Assembly: GCA_016716885.1 (NCBI GenBank)
Contig: JADJUV010000016.1
Coordinates: forward strand, 20,218 to 84,217
DNA from: Candidatus Trichofilum aggregatum
Lineage (GTDB): Bacteria; Chloroflexota; Anaerolineae; Promineifilales; Promineifilaceae
DNA length: 64,000 nt
Direction: 5' to 3'
In this document: positions 51,927 through 62,580 of the stretch, piece by piece
How the letters are laid out: the number at the start of each line of letters is the position of its first letter
Numbering within the stretch: position 1 is the stretch's first letter
Made by a program: the position numbers and the translations under genes
The notes under the pieces: model-generated
What the model saw: the letters and a program-made list of their open reading frames with translations, nothing else
Told to the model about the DNA's origin: nothing
Database searches by the model: none

Positions 51927-53300
51927 ATGAAGATCGTTTTACTGACGCATCACTTTCCCCCTCGCTTTAGGGCGGGTGGTGAACAATACGCCTATCGGTT
52001 AACCCACGGCCTGCATCGCCGAGGTTTTACCGTGGAAGTCGTTACGATTGAATCTATCACCAAAGGCGAAACCTACCCCACCTGCCAGACCGATCACAAC
52101 GAGGGATTCCCCGTTCACCGCCTGTTTTACCGCTTGCCTGATGGTGCTGCTAACCAGTTTGAGTGGAGTTTTCGTAATCCCCAGCTTGGTAAATGGATAA
52201 AAACCTACCTGGAGCAAACCCGACCCGATATCGTCCATGTGAATAGTGGTTATCTTTTGGGTGGAACCGTGCCTGAAGCGGCTTTTGCCTTAGGCATACC
52301 CACCGTGCTTACCTTGCACGATTACTGGTATATTTGCCCGCAAATTACCTTACGACAACGAAACGGTCGTCTATGTAGTGAACCCGTACCAGAAACGGCC
52401 TGCACCTGGTGTGTACTGTCCGCCAAACGGCGCTACCGGCGACCCGATCAATGGGCGAAGGGCCAGCTAATGGATGCTTTCGTGCGCCTCAACCAACTGA
52501 ATGAAAACATGCCTCGGCTTACGGGAACCAACGTCTTACAAACCCAGATTCACGAACGACGCAAATACCTGCAACAAGTGTTTGCCCAGTTTGACCTGGT
52601 GATTTCACCTTCCCGGTTCCTTCTGGAAAAGATGGCAACCTACGGCCTGTCCACCAGGCAAGTCGTTCACATCCCGATTGGCCTGGATGATAATCATTTA
52701 GAGAGTCCCAGAGAAACGTCCCTGCCCACCACCTATGCGTTACGTCTGGGGTATTTAGGCCAAATTGTGCCGCACAAGGGCGTTCACTTGTTGGTTAAGG
52801 CTTTCCAACGGCTGAATAAACGGCCCGGAACTTGTCAGCTCATCCTGAATGGGATGTTGTCCACGGATGATTCTTATCAGCGGAAAATCTTGCATCAGGT
52901 GAACAACGATCCGGATATTGTTTTGGCCGGGTCCTATCCCAATAACGAAGTGGGTCAGATTTTGCAGCAACTAGATGTGGTTGTTGTGCCATCCACCTGG
53001 TATGAAAATTACCCTGTGGTCATCGTGGAGGCGCTGGCGACAAAAACACCGGTTATCGCCGCACGGTTAGGCGGAATGGCCGAATTGATAACCCACGAGA
53101 AGAATGGGTTATTATTTGCGGTTGATGATGTAACTGATTTGACTTTGCAGTTGCAACGATTGTTGGACGACCCCCATTTACTCAATCACCTACGCAGCGG
53201 CATTGAACCAACACCGCAACTGGATGATGAACTGACGAAGCTTATTGCGCACTACACCGAGATTCAGGGGATGCGAGGGGGCGAGCGGGTGATACCCTGA
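51927..53300 (+). CDS. Family 4 glycosyltransferase
   Basis: A 457-residue GT-B enzyme. The N-terminal domain starts MKIVLLTHHFPPRFRAGGEQ, typical of retaining GT4 enzymes. The C-terminal domain has YLGQIVPHKGVHLLVKAF and the E-x7-E region EALATKTPVIAARLGGM. A cysteine-containing stretch (CPQITLRQRN, CTWCVLSAKRR) between the domains resembles a small metal site seen in related enzymes. The paralogue at 55148-56446 has the same stretch. The short gap upstream (51829-51926) contains ACGCAAGGCGCAAAGGACGC word repeats. Confidence 0.93.
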   Translation: MKIVLLTHHFPPRFRAGGEQYAYRLTHGLHRRGFTVEVVTIESITKGETYPTCQTDHNEGFPVHRLFYRLPDGAANQFEWSFRNPQLGKWIKTYLEQTRPDIVHVNSGYLLGGTVPEAAFALGIPTVLTLHDYWYICPQITLRQRNGRLCSEPVPETACTWCVLSAKRRYRRPDQWAKGQLMDAFVRLNQLNENMPRLTGTNVLQTQIHERRKYLQQVFAQFDLVISPSRFLLEKMATYGLSTRQVVHIPIGLDDNHLESPRETSLPTTYALRLGYLGQIVPHKGVHLLVKAFQRLNKRPGTCQLILNGMLSTDDSYQRKILHQVNNDPDIVLAGSYPNNEVGQILQQLDVVVVPSTWYENYPVVIVEALATKTPVIAARLGGMAELITHEKNGLLFAVDDVTDLTLQLQRLLDDPHLLNHLRSGIEPTPQLDDELTKLIAHYTEIQGMRGGERVIP

Positions 53301-53631
53301 GGGGCAAAAAATCCGGTTCTGAGGGAATCCGTGGGGGTGCGGCTGGCCTTGTATCTACCCAGACAGGGGCAACTACCAGGGTTGCCATTACAGATGATAT
53401 CAACCCCCTGAGATCCTGAAGACCCCAATATCCTGGCGTCGTGCCTCCCGCACCATCTGGTGTAAGTCCGCATGTAAGTTTGTCGGCCCAAAATAATCCC
53501 ATAGCCTGACGTGCGGCTTATCGTCCGTTGCCCGCGCCGGAATTTTATCTTAGGACTATGCGCTGTGGGGTTTAGCCGAAACCACAACCAGCAACTCCTT
53601 ATCTTCAATACACATCTTTGAGGGCAACTCT
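53301..53631. other. Gap without a gene in the polysaccharide locus
   Basis: 331 bases with no convincing reading frame. No terminator hairpin is evident. The sequence is of normal composition and lacks GCGGCCGC. It may be the remains of a gene; I cannot match it to anything. Confidence 0.5.
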
Positions 53632-55151
53632 ATGCAAGATGAACACCTGGTCCCGCCAGCGGTGACTCCTGGTTTGGAAAGCGCTCAAAACGCGGCCGCA
53701 ACCCTGGTCAAAAACACCCTTTACTTTCTGGCTTCCAGCACCATCGTTTCTATCCTCAGCTTCATCTTCAATGTATTTGTCATTCGCCGTTTAGGGGATG
53801 AGCGGTATGGCCTGTACAACACGGCCCTGGCCTACGCGGCCATCTTTTCCATCATTGGTGACCTGGGCATGACCCAATATGTGACAAGGGAGATTGCTCG
53901 CGGCCGCAAAACCGCCGACGAAATGTTCTGGAACGTGGTCTGTGTCCGGTTACTCCTCTCCGCTGTCGCCACCCTCTTCATTACCCTCAGCGCCGCCTTC
54001 GCCGCCGACTATGAACCGGCGATGGTCTGGGGCATCTTTCTTGTTTGCCTCAGCTATTTTATGTTCGCCTTCTTCGGCCCCATGCAGGTCGTTCTGACCG
54101 CGCACGAGCGGGTAGATTACGGTTCCACCCTTAACACCGTCAACCAACTGTTTTTTGTTACCGCCGGCACGATTGTCCTGGTGGCGGGGATCACCTTTCA
54201 CGGCCTCATCATCGCTTCCTACATCGGTCTGCCCATCTCTACCCTCATCGGCTTACGGTACATCCGCCGCCTCAAACTGGCTCAACTCAAATTCCATGTT
54301 ACCCCACGAGAGTGGGTGCCCATGTTGTGGCATAGTCTGCCCTTCGCCATGATCACCTTCACCATCATGGCCGCCACCGACCTGGATACGGTTATCCTTT
54401 CGCTAAACCGCCCCCCGGAAGAGGTAGGTTGGTACAAAGCGGCCTACAATTTGACGCAACGCTTTCTTTTCATTCCGTTAGCCGTGGTGACCCCCCTCAC
54501 ACCGCAGATGTCGCGCCATTTTGGGCTGTCTAAAGAGCGCGTTCACCAAACCTTCAACAGTGTCATCAAATTTATGGCTGTGGTTTCGATGCCTATTGGC
54601 ATAGGTATTTCTGTTCTGGCCCGACCGATCATCCTGTTTCTCTATGGTGAAACTTATCTGCCTTCCGTTCCTGTGTTGGCTATTCTGATCTGGACCATCC
54701 CCTGCTTAGTTTAAGCTGGATGTGTGGCAGTTTAACCACCGCTTCAGACAAGGAGAAGAAAGCGGTGCGGGTTTATTTTGGCGCTTTTCTCCTTAATCTG
54801 CTCTCTAACCTGTACGTCATTCCTCGCTACGGCTATATCGGGGCTGCGGTTACGACTATCGCTACGGAAGCGGCCGCGCTCATCATGTTTTATCTGGTTC
54901 TGCATAAAGATTTCCCCATCACCGACTTTAAGAACAGTTTGTTCAAACCCATCGTTGCGGGTCTCCTGATGGGGCTGGTTATCTCCTTCATCCGCGATTG
55001 GAATCTATTGATCATTGTACCCATCGGGGCAGTGATTTACGTGGGTTCTTTATTCCTTTTGCGCCCCTTCAACAATCAGGAATGGGAAATTATCAAAGGG
55101 TTCCAGGCTAAATTGATGGGACGCTGGCAACGGTTACGAGCGACGCGATGA
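53632..55151 (+). CDS. Oligosaccharide flippase (Wzx/MATE-like), one frameshift
   Basis: Polysaccharide translocase of about 505 residues with 12-14 helices. The N-terminal frame has STIVSILSFIFNVFVIRRLG, the family opening. It runs to ILIWTIPCLV and stops at 54714. The second frame continues SWMCGSLTTASDKEKKAVRV and NVIPRYG-like LYVIPRYGYIGAAVTTIATE, the expected next segment. The shift lies at about 54703-54712 and one base restores the frame. The end overlaps the next ATG by four bases. Having a flippase beside an ABC exporter suggests two export routes or two glycans. Confidence 0.9.
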
Positions 55152-56446
55152 AAATAATCATTGGCGTACACCATTTTCCGCCTACCTACACCGCTGGTGC
55201 CGAGCAAGAAGCCTATCGCATGGCCCAGAATTTGCGGCAACGTGGGCATGAAATCCGGGTGATCTGTGTTGAACGCATAGACCAACCGGCCCCTGACGGG
55301 TTGCTTTGGCAAGACGAGGTTTATCACGGCATTCCCGTGCGGCGACTGTTCTTCAACCTGGCCGACGCACCGGATATGTTTCGCTGGTCGTATGATAACC
55401 AATGGGTAGCCCAACACCTGGCTCATTATCTCACCGAACAGAAACCAGACCTGTTTCACCTGATCAGTGGTTATTTGCTCTCTGCCAGTACCATCCTCGT
55501 CGCCCGCGATCTCCATGTACCAGTGGTGGTCAGCCTGATGGATTTTTGGTTCCTTTGTCCTCGTATCACGATGTTACGGAGCAATGGCGATATTTCTACG
55601 TTCCCGATTGAGGCGGCCGTGTGTGCTCGTTGTTTGGGTGAAGAGCGACGCCGATTCCGTTGGTTAGACCAAAATTTACCCGGTGTAATGAATTATTACT
55701 GGCGACGGCAAACCAATCGAACTCATCAGGTAGAGGAGCGGCAGGCTTTTTTACAACAGACGCTTAATCAGGCCGATGCCATTATTTGTCGCTCCCATTT
55801 TTTCCGGCGGGTGTTTACGGAAGCGGGAATCCAGGCCCAGAAGTTAACTTTTTCCCGACAGGGGTTTGATGGACCTGAGCTAGCGGCCGCGTTGTTACAG
55901 AAAACCCCGGCGCAACAGTTGCGGGTGGGCTATTTTGGGCAGATTGCGCCGCATAAGGGGGTAGATGTGCTGTTCGCGGCCGCGGCCCAACTCCCTTCTC
56001 TCCCTCTTACCGTTCAGGCTTACGGCAACAGCACCGCCTTCCCTGCTTACACCCGCCAGCTACAAGCCCTGTGCCAACAAGATAAACGATTATCCCTGGC
56101 TGGTTTGTACCAGGCGGATGAGGTCAGTCAGGTTTTCCAGAACATTGATGTGTTGGTTGTCCCTTCACTCTGGTATGAAAACAGCCCCAATGTCATCGTT
56201 GAAGCCTTTGCTCACCGCACGCCGGTAATTGTTTCGGACCTTGGGGGTATGGCGGAATTGGTGACGGATGAGCAGGATGGGCTACGTTTTAAGGCGGGGG
56301 ACGCGGCCGCGTTAGCTCAACAATTACGCCGCCTCATCGAAGAACCCGCCCTGCTCAGTCAGCTAAAGGCCGGTATCAAACCAGTCAAGACTGTCACCCA
56401 GGAAATTGATGAACTAGAAGCCATTTACCAAAGGGTGGTGTTGTAA
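55148..56446 (+). CDS. Family 4 glycosyltransferase
   Basis: A 432-residue GT-B transferase closely related in plan to the gene at 51927. It starts MKIIIGVHHFPPTYTAGAEQ. A cysteine cluster FLCPRITMLRSNG and CARCLGEERRRF follows at about residue 140-170. The donor site is YFGQIAPHKGVDVLFAAA and EAFAHRTPVIVSDLGGMAE. It overlaps the flippase stop (ATGA) and the next start (TAATG), so the three genes are coupled. The duplicate pair implies two related glycosidic linkages. Confidence 0.93.
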   Translation: MKIIIGVHHFPPTYTAGAEQEAYRMAQNLRQRGHEIRVICVERIDQPAPDGLLWQDEVYHGIPVRRLFFNLADAPDMFRWSYDNQWVAQHLAHYLTEQKPDLFHLISGYLLSASTILVARDLHVPVVVSLMDFWFLCPRITMLRSNGDISTFPIEAAVCARCLGEERRRFRWLDQNLPGVMNYYWRRQTNRTHQVEERQAFLQQTLNQADAIICRSHFFRRVFTEAGIQAQKLTFSRQGFDGPELAAALLQKTPAQQLRVGYFGQIAPHKGVDVLFAAAAQLPSLPLTVQAYGNSTAFPAYTRQLQALCQQDKRLSLAGLYQADEVSQVFQNIDVLVVPSLWYENSPNVIVEAFAHRTPVIVSDLGGMAELVTDEQDGLRFKAGDAAALAQQLRRLIEEPALLSQLKAGIKPVKTVTQEIDELEAIYQRVVL

Positions 56447-57582
56447 TGCGAATCGGCATTGATGTGCGTTATCTCTCCCACGGGTTGGTCGGCGGTGTGC
56501 ATACTTATGTACAACACATGGTTCCAGCCCTGATAGATTGTGCGCGCGACCACCAGATTTTTCTCTACGCCGACACCAAAGCCCCGTTTGAACTAACCGA
56601 CCTGCCTGGCTGGGTCACGGTTCGCACCCTGCCCTACAAAAATAGTCTGTCCAGCTTCCAACTCGATTTGCGCGGCCTCAAACAGGCGATGGCCCATGAC
56701 CGGCTGGATATTGCCCATTTTCCGGCCAACTATGGTTTTGCCCCCACAGGCACAAAAGCCATTATCACCCTGCATGATGAAATCAATATTTTGCCCTGGT
56801 GGGACATTATCAAGGGGCATCCTAAAAATGCCCGCACGGTGTTCATGATGACCTACCTGCATCTCTGCTCCACGCGAGCGGCGCGGCAAGCGGATTGGCT
56901 GCTCACTGTGTCAGAGTATGCCCGCCAGCAGATTGCCCGTTATAGCCGCCAACCCCTGGAGCGGATTACGGCCATTCACCATGCACCCACCCCTGATCTG
57001 CGACGGGTAGACAACGCGGCCGCGTACCAGGATGTCCAACAGCGGCATGGTCTCACCCGGCCCTACATCCTGGCCGATGGCCTCAAAAATCCTGGCGTCA
57101 TCATCCGTGCCTGGCGTCGCCTGCCGGAAGCCTTGCGCCAACAATATCAGATCGTCTTCTTCTCCCGCCGCCCCGACCCCTGGCCCGTCATTCACGAAGC
57201 TGTGGCCGAGGGGCACGCCCGCCTGCTCATTCGCCCCTCGCGGGAAGATTTGATCGTCCTGTTCTCCAATGCCCAGGCGTTCGTCTTCCCATCCTGGATC
57301 GAAGGGTTTGGCCTGCCCATTTTAGAAGCCATGACCTGCGGCGCACCGTTTATCGGTTCCGACCGGGGGTCCATCCCCGAGGTAACTGGTGAGGCCGGCA
57401 TCATCGTGGATGCCGAAGACGACGCGGCCTTGGCCCAACATTTGCTTACCGTGCTAACCAATCCGGCCGAACAAGAGCGTCTGCGCCAGCTAGGGTATGC
57501 CCGCTCGGCCCAATTCTCCTGGCGCAACACCGCCGAAGGGATTTTGGCCTGTTATGAACGTGTGGTAAATAGTCAGCACTGA
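56446..57582 (+). CDS. Family 4 glycosyltransferase
   Basis: A 378-residue GT-B transferase starting MRIGIDVRYLSHGLVGGVHT, the usual GT4 opening with a glycine-rich loop. The donor-binding half has ILADGLKNPGVIIRAWRRL, FPSWIEGFGLPILEAMTCG and SDRGSIPEVTGEAG, resembling mannosyltransferases such as MtfB or WbaZ. It is coupled by TAATG to the preceding gene. A hairpin follows within 70 bases, so this may end a transcript segment. The specific sugar is unknown. Confidence 0.93.
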   Translation: MRIGIDVRYLSHGLVGGVHTYVQHMVPALIDCARDHQIFLYADTKAPFELTDLPGWVTVRTLPYKNSLSSFQLDLRGLKQAMAHDRLDIAHFPANYGFAPTGTKAIITLHDEINILPWWDIIKGHPKNARTVFMMTYLHLCSTRAARQADWLLTVSEYARQQIARYSRQPLERITAIHHAPTPDLRRVDNAAAYQDVQQRHGLTRPYILADGLKNPGVIIRAWRRLPEALRQQYQIVFFSRRPDPWPVIHEAVAEGHARLLIRPSREDLIVLFSNAQAFVFPSWIEGFGLPILEAMTCGAPFIGSDRGSIPEVTGEAGIIVDAEDDAALAQHLLTVLTNPAEQERLRQLGYARSAQFSWRNTAEGILACYERVVNSQH

Positions 57583-57587
57583 CCCGT

Positions 57588-57642
57588 AAGCCGTATCGTG
57601 ACCAGCCAGTTATTCCTACCGGTCACGGATCACGGCTTACTC
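57588..57642 (+). terminator. Imperfect hairpin after the GT4 gene
   Basis: GTAAGCCGTATCGTGACC (57588-57605) faces GGTCACGGATCACGGCTTAC (57621-57640) with small bulges. It is part of the word-iterated style of inverted repeats here and may act as a weak terminator. Confidence 0.5.
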
Positions 57643-57665
57643 AACTTTAATTGAGGAGAGTCTTC

Positions 57666-58787
57666 ATGTCTAAAATCTTGGTAACAGGGGGCGCTGGTTT
57701 CATCGGTTCCCATCTGGTAGATGTGTTATTGGCTAAAGGCCATGCGGTACGAATTCTGGATGCCCTGATTCCTCAGGTGCATGGCGAAAATGCGACCTGG
57801 CCGGCCTGGGTTCCCGCCGGTGTGGAGCGCATGATAGGTGATGTACGCAACCCGGACGTGTGGGTGAAAGCCCTCGACGGTATGGACGTTGTCTACCACC
57901 TGGCCGCCGAAGTGGGCGTGGGGCAATCCATGTACGAAATTGTCCGTTACATGGAAGTGAACACGATGGGCACGGCCGTTTTGCTGGAAATCCTCAGCCG
58001 AGGCGATCACAGCATCCAAAAAGTGATCGTCGCCTCGTCCATGTCCATTTACGGCGAAGGGCCTTACCAAACCCCCGATGGGCAGGTGCTCCACCCGATG
58101 CTTCGGGATGAAGCCCGCTTGCGCCAGGGGCAATGGGAACATTATCTGGGCAATTCAGCCACGGAATTGACTCCTTTGCCCACGGGTGAAGACAAACCGC
58201 TCCAACCCACCTCGATTTATGCCATTTCCAAACGGGATCAAGAAGAGATGTGTTTATCGGTGGGGATTGCTTACAAAATTCCCACGGTGGCCTTCCGTTT
58301 CTTTAACGTGTACGGCCCGCGCCAGGCCTTGTCGAATCCGTATACGGGAGTGGCGGCGATTTTCAGCGGCCGCTTACTCAACCGTCATGCCCCGGTCATT
58401 TTTGAAGATGGGTTACAAAGCCGTGACTTCATTCATGTGAGTGACATTGTGCAAGGGTTGGTGCTGGGCATGGAGCGGAGCGAAGCTGATTATCAGGCCA
58501 TTAACCTGGGCACAGGACGACAAACGTCGGTGTTGGATGTGGCTCAGGCGTTGAATCGGGAGTTGGGGCTGGATATTGAGCCACAAATCGTCACTAAATT
58601 CCGCGCCGGCGACATCCGCCACTGCTTTGCCGACATCAGCAAAGCGCGCCAGTTGTTGGGTTTTGCGCCGAAGGTGCGTTTTGAGGATGGTGTGCGTGAA
58701 CTCATTGGCTGGGTGAGCCAGCAGACCGCCAGCGACCGGGTTGCCGATGCGACGGCCGAGTTGGCAGCGCGTGGATTGACGCGGTAA
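57666..58787 (+). CDS. NAD-dependent epimerase/dehydratase
   Basis: Nucleotide-sugar SDR of 373 residues. The NAD loop is TGGAGFIGSHLVD, the substrate-side stretch is HLAAEVGVGQSMYEIVRYM, and the catalytic pair is YAISKRDQEE. FFNVYGPRQALSNPYTGVAA and LQSRDFIHVSDI are typical of UDP-glucose 4-epimerase-like enzymes. A 40-residue insertion around EARLRQGQWEHYLGN is longer than in GalE. The start at 57666 follows GAGGAGAG. It should supply a sugar nucleotide to the locus; specificity is not clear. Confidence 0.92.
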   Translation: MSKILVTGGAGFIGSHLVDVLLAKGHAVRILDALIPQVHGENATWPAWVPAGVERMIGDVRNPDVWVKALDGMDVVYHLAAEVGVGQSMYEIVRYMEVNTMGTAVLLEILSRGDHSIQKVIVASSMSIYGEGPYQTPDGQVLHPMLRDEARLRQGQWEHYLGNSATELTPLPTGEDKPLQPTSIYAISKRDQEEMCLSVGIAYKIPTVAFRFFNVYGPRQALSNPYTGVAAIFSGRLLNRHAPVIFEDGLQSRDFIHVSDIVQGLVLGMERSEADYQAINLGTGRQTSVLDVAQALNRELGLDIEPQIVTKFRAGDIRHCFADISKARQLLGFAPKVRFEDGVRELIGWVSQQTASDRVADATAELAARGLTR

Positions 58788-58899
58788 TCCTAACCCTTCA
58801 CCGGGAGAGGAGACAGACTCCCTTCTCCCGGTGCGGGAGAAGGGCCGGGGATGAGGGAATTACCAATGGTTGTGACGGATTACTGTTCACTTTCTGCCT

Positions 58900-59802
58900 A
58901 TGAACAAGGTCAACGTTTTTACTGTTATTCTGAACACCAATCGGCGGGATGACACGCTGGCCTGTCTGGCCGCGTTGCATCATAGCACCTATAAACGGCA
59001 TACGATTATCGTTCTCGATAATGCCTCGACAGATGGCTCGGCGGAAGCGATTAAAGCTGAGTTTCCCCGGGTAGAGCTTATTCACCTGAAGGAGAATAAG
59101 GGGTATGCCGGTAACAACAATGTGGGCATCGCGGCCGCGGTCGCGCAAGGGGCGGATTGGGTGTACGTGCTCAACGAGGACACCATACAGGCCCCTGACT
59201 GCCTGGATCATCTGGTCGCTGTCGGCGAAAGTGATCCCACCATTGGCATCGTCGGCCCGATGGTCTACCACGCCGACAACCCGGATGTGATCCAATCAGC
59301 CGGTGGCTGGATCGACCATCACTGGCAGGCCGGCCACAAAGGGCAAAACGACCCGGACAAAGGGCAATTTGCCGAACCCCATGCGGTGGCCTGGGTATCC
59401 GGCTGTGCCATCATGGTGCGGCGCGAGGTGATTGAGCAGTTGGGCATGTTGGACGAGCATTTCTTTTATTATTGGGAAGAGACGGAATGGTGTGTGCGCA
59501 CCAAACGGGCGGGCTGGAAGATTATGCACGTACCCCAGGCACGATTATGGCATAAGGGTGTGCAGATTGATTATCGGCCAGGGCCAAATGTGGCTTATTA
59601 CAACACCCGCAACTATCTAATGATGTTGAGAAAACATGAAGCGCCGACCACGGTGCGGTTGCGGGCCTGGTATCGCATTTTGCGGACGTATACTAGCATG
59701 AGCCTTAAACCGGAACGTAAAACCAACCTTGAGGCTCGTCAGGCAATGGTGCAGGGGATGGGCGATTTCTGGCGCGGCCGCGTAGGGAAGCGGAAGACGT
59801 AG
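58900..59802 (+). CDS. Family 2 glycosyltransferase (rhamnosyltransferase-like)
   Basis: A 300-residue inverting transferase. It has VFTVILNTNRRDDTLACL, VLDNASTDGSAEAIK, NKGYAGNNNVGI and an acidic motif LNEDTIQAP in place of a standard DxD. GWIDHHW and FFYYWEETEWCVRTKRAGW complete the rhamnosyltransferase-type signature. The 112 bases upstream contain CTCCCTTCTCCCGGTGCGGG, a known-looking dispersed palindrome. One GCGGCCGC near the 3' end encodes GRGR. Confidence 0.92.
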   Translation: MNKVNVFTVILNTNRRDDTLACLAALHHSTYKRHTIIVLDNASTDGSAEAIKAEFPRVELIHLKENKGYAGNNNVGIAAAVAQGADWVYVLNEDTIQAPDCLDHLVAVGESDPTIGIVGPMVYHADNPDVIQSAGGWIDHHWQAGHKGQNDPDKGQFAEPHAVAWVSGCAIMVRREVIEQLGMLDEHFFYYWEETEWCVRTKRAGWKIMHVPQARLWHKGVQIDYRPGPNVAYYNTRNYLMMLRKHEAPTTVRLRAWYRILRTYTSMSLKPERKTNLEARQAMVQGMGDFWRGRVGKRKT

Positions 59803-59881
59803 AAAGAAGGGAACTCAGGGGAACTCGTAGGAATTCTGGGGAACCAAACTCATACATTACGCATCACCACCACCTCCACTT

Positions 59882-61055
59882 ATGCACATCTTATTTCTCT
59901 CTCGCTGGTATCCATACCCAACCGACAACGGAGCTAAAATCCGTGTTTTCAACCTGCTCAAACATCTGGCAGAGCGGCATACCGTTGATCTGATCGCCTT
60001 TGCCGATAGGCCAGTCGGTACAACGGAGCGAGAAGCCATGCAGGTCTTTTGCCAGCGGGTGGCGGATGTACCTTATCAACCGTTCCAGCCTACCCGGGCT
60101 AAAGGCGATCATGGGTTTTTTGGCCTCGCGGCCGCGTTCCGTCATAGACACCTTCCATCCAGCGCTACAAAATCTGGTGCATCAATGGGTGCAAGAAAAC
60201 CGGTACGATTGCCTCATCCCTTCTCAGATTGATATGATCCCTTATGGGTCGATGTAACCGGTGTACCCCGGCTGTTTGAAGAAATTGAACTACCACGATC
60301 CATGAGGCAGTTTGTCAAGAACGAAATCCGTTACGCAAGCCCGCCATGGCCTGACCTGGTGGAAACTGCAAAATTATGTGCGTGATAGTTTACCCCATTT
60401 TGTCGGTTACACTTCCGCCTCACAGGGGAGCTGGAGCAGGTGCAGGCGATTTTGCCTGACTACCAGGGGAAATTTGCCCTGATTCCCAATGGGGTGGATG
60501 TAACTGGCCCATCAGCAGGATTTTGGCCCGGTGCAACCAGATACCCTGGTTTATGCCGGAGCCATGACCTACAAGGCTAATTTTGATGCCGTGGCTTACT
60601 TTTTAGGGGAAATCTGGCCGCTCATCCGGGCCGCGCGGCCGCAAGCCGTTTTTTATGTGACGGGTAAACTGGACGGTGTTCCCGTAGAGCGACTGCCAAA
60701 ACAAGATGGGGTGATTTTTACTGGTTATTTAGACGATGTGCGACCACGGGTGGCCCAAAGCTGGCTTTCCGTGATACCGCTCCGTCTGGGCGGGGGCACA
60801 CGGCTCAAGGTATTAGAATCGTTGGCGTTGGGCACGCCGGTGGTGACAACCAGCAAGGGCATGGAAGGGTTAGAGCTAATGCCAGAGCGGGATGTGTTGG
60901 TGGCGGACACGCCGGAAGCGTTCGCGGCCGCGGTGATACAACTTCTGCATGATCCCAACTTGCACACACTGCTCAGCCAGCACGGGCAACAGGCGGTGAA
61001 GCGGTACGATTGGCCCAAAATTGGGTCCGAACTGGCCAATTTGTGGAAACATTAG
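59882..61055 (+). pseudogene. Family 4 glycosyltransferase broken by several frameshifts
   Basis: Pieces of one GT-B gene of about 390 residues appear in different frames. MHILFLSRWYPYPTDNGAKI opens it. The T6 run at 60116-60121 shifts the frame to SVIDTFHPALQNLVHQWVQE and DCLIPSQIDMIPYG. Further shifts near 60245 and 60345 reveal VPRLFEEIELPRSM and TWWKLQNYVRDSLPHFVGYT. ALIPNGVDV-like sequence (60478-60500) follows, and the last frame (from 60531) has DTLVYAGAMTYKANFDAVAY and GGGTRLKVLESLALGTPVVT. At least four indels are needed. Dense errors at a contig end or true decay are both possible. Confidence 0.85.
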
Positions 61056-61063
61056 GTTAAACC

Positions 61064-62529
61064 ATGGTTTCTTTAGAGCACCAATGGCAGAAATGGCACA
61101 GCTTTTTTGACTGCTCAGTGGACAACCCTGTTGCGGCTGGCGATTGTGCTGGGAGTGCTGGTCGCGGCCGCGGGCATTGGAGCCGTTCTTGCCTGGAAAC
61201 CCTATAGCACGAACCTGCAACTCTTCGCCCTCGCCGGAGCCGTAGGCGCAGTGGCCATTGTCATTGGCTTCAACCGCTTTGGTCAATCTGAATATGGTCT
61301 TTTAGCCGTTCTGCTCCTGGGCGGTCTATTTAATTTCTTCACTATCCCCACCGGAACGGAAAGCAAACTGGTTCTCAGCCTGGTCATGGCCGCCGCCTTA
61401 TGTGGTATCTGGTTTTTGGACATGCTGTTGGTTGAAAAACGCTTTACCCTAAAACCATCCCCCGTCAACAAACCCATCCTGACCTTCATCGCTGTAGGTA
61501 TCATCTCTTTCATCTGGAGTTTCCTGATGGAAGACCCACTCATTTACCGTTACGGCTCCTTTACCATTGTCCAGGTTGCGGCCTTATTCGTGGAATAGTC
61601 TGCTCCGTTTATGATTATCTATGTCATCAATAAAATCCAGGACATCAAATGGCTCCGACAAATGACCTGGATCCTCTTTAGGGATAGGCGTTTTACCTGG
61701 TTCTCTAGTGAGTTCAACCTACCAACTATCCGCATGGTCGAAAATGGGATGCGCGGCGTCTTCATTACCTGGGTCGGCTCATTAGCCTATGGACAGGCAC
61801 TGTTCAACGAAAAGCTCCCCCCCTGGAAACGGGGCGCTCTGTTACTCCTGCTGGGCATGTGGATATTCTGGGCACTTCTCCAGCATCGCATCTGGTTATC
61901 CGGTTGGGTTCCTGGGGTCGCCTCGCCTCATTCTGACCCTGGCCCGTTCGCGCCAGCTTTCTTCGTGATGGCGTTTGTTGGTTTCCTTTATGTGGGCATC
62001 AACTATCAATATTTTTACGAAGAAGTAGTGGTCGCTAATCTGGATGAAGGGGGGCGGCGAACGGCTAGAAATTTGGCGACTTAACCTACAGCATGTGGCT
62101 GATCATCCCTTGTTTGGGATGGGTCCGGCTGGTTATGCCCTGTACAACATGAGTTATCACCCTCAGGATGCTCGTTCTACCCACAACAATTACTTTGATA
62201 TTCTGGCCCAGAGCGGTGTTATTGGTCTGATCTGCTTCATCTGGATGATCGCTACCTTTATCCGTCTGGGCAACCATCTCCGCCGCCAATTGACCGGTCA
62301 GCGTAACTTTGAAGAAGCCTTTGCCAATGCTGTCTTGGCCGGATTGGTGGGGGCACTCGTCGCGATGACCTTGGGTGATTGGGTATTGCCTTTTGCCTAC
62401 AACCAGACCATATCCGGATTTGATAATGCCGTTTTCACCTGGGTGTTTATTGGCGGCATGATGGCCCTGTATCACATGGTTGAAACACAAAAAGGGAGTG
62501 ACCAGTTGACAGTAACCAGTGACCAGTGA
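61064..62529 (+). pseudogene. O-antigen ligase/polymerase-like (Wzy_C) gene broken by several frameshifts
   Basis: Membrane protein of about 480 residues with ten or more helices, in at least four frames. The start is probably ATG 61064, with a T6 run at 61103-61108 shifting into TAQWTTLLRLAIVLG. Further shifts lie near 61595, 61925, 61965 and the G6 run at 62050-62055. The Wzy_C hallmark near the end is intact: GGERLEIWRLNLQHVADHP, LFGMGPAGYALYNMSYHP, STHNNYFDILAQSG. It would polymerise or ligate the glycan repeat. The C-terminal residues come from a word-iterated repeat. Confidence 0.85.
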
Positions 62530-62562
62530 CCAGTCTACTGGTTACTGGTCACTGGTTACTAA
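62505..62562. repeat. Word-iterated inverted repeat (AACCAGTGACCAGT family)
   Basis: CAGTAACCAGTGACCAGTGA (62510-62529) with CCAGT faces ACTGGTTACTGGTCACTGG and TTACT (62537-62560) around CT. It forms the end of the Wzy-like frame and the gap to the next gene. Confidence 0.9.
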
Positions 62563-62580
62563 TAACTGATAAGCCTCGCT

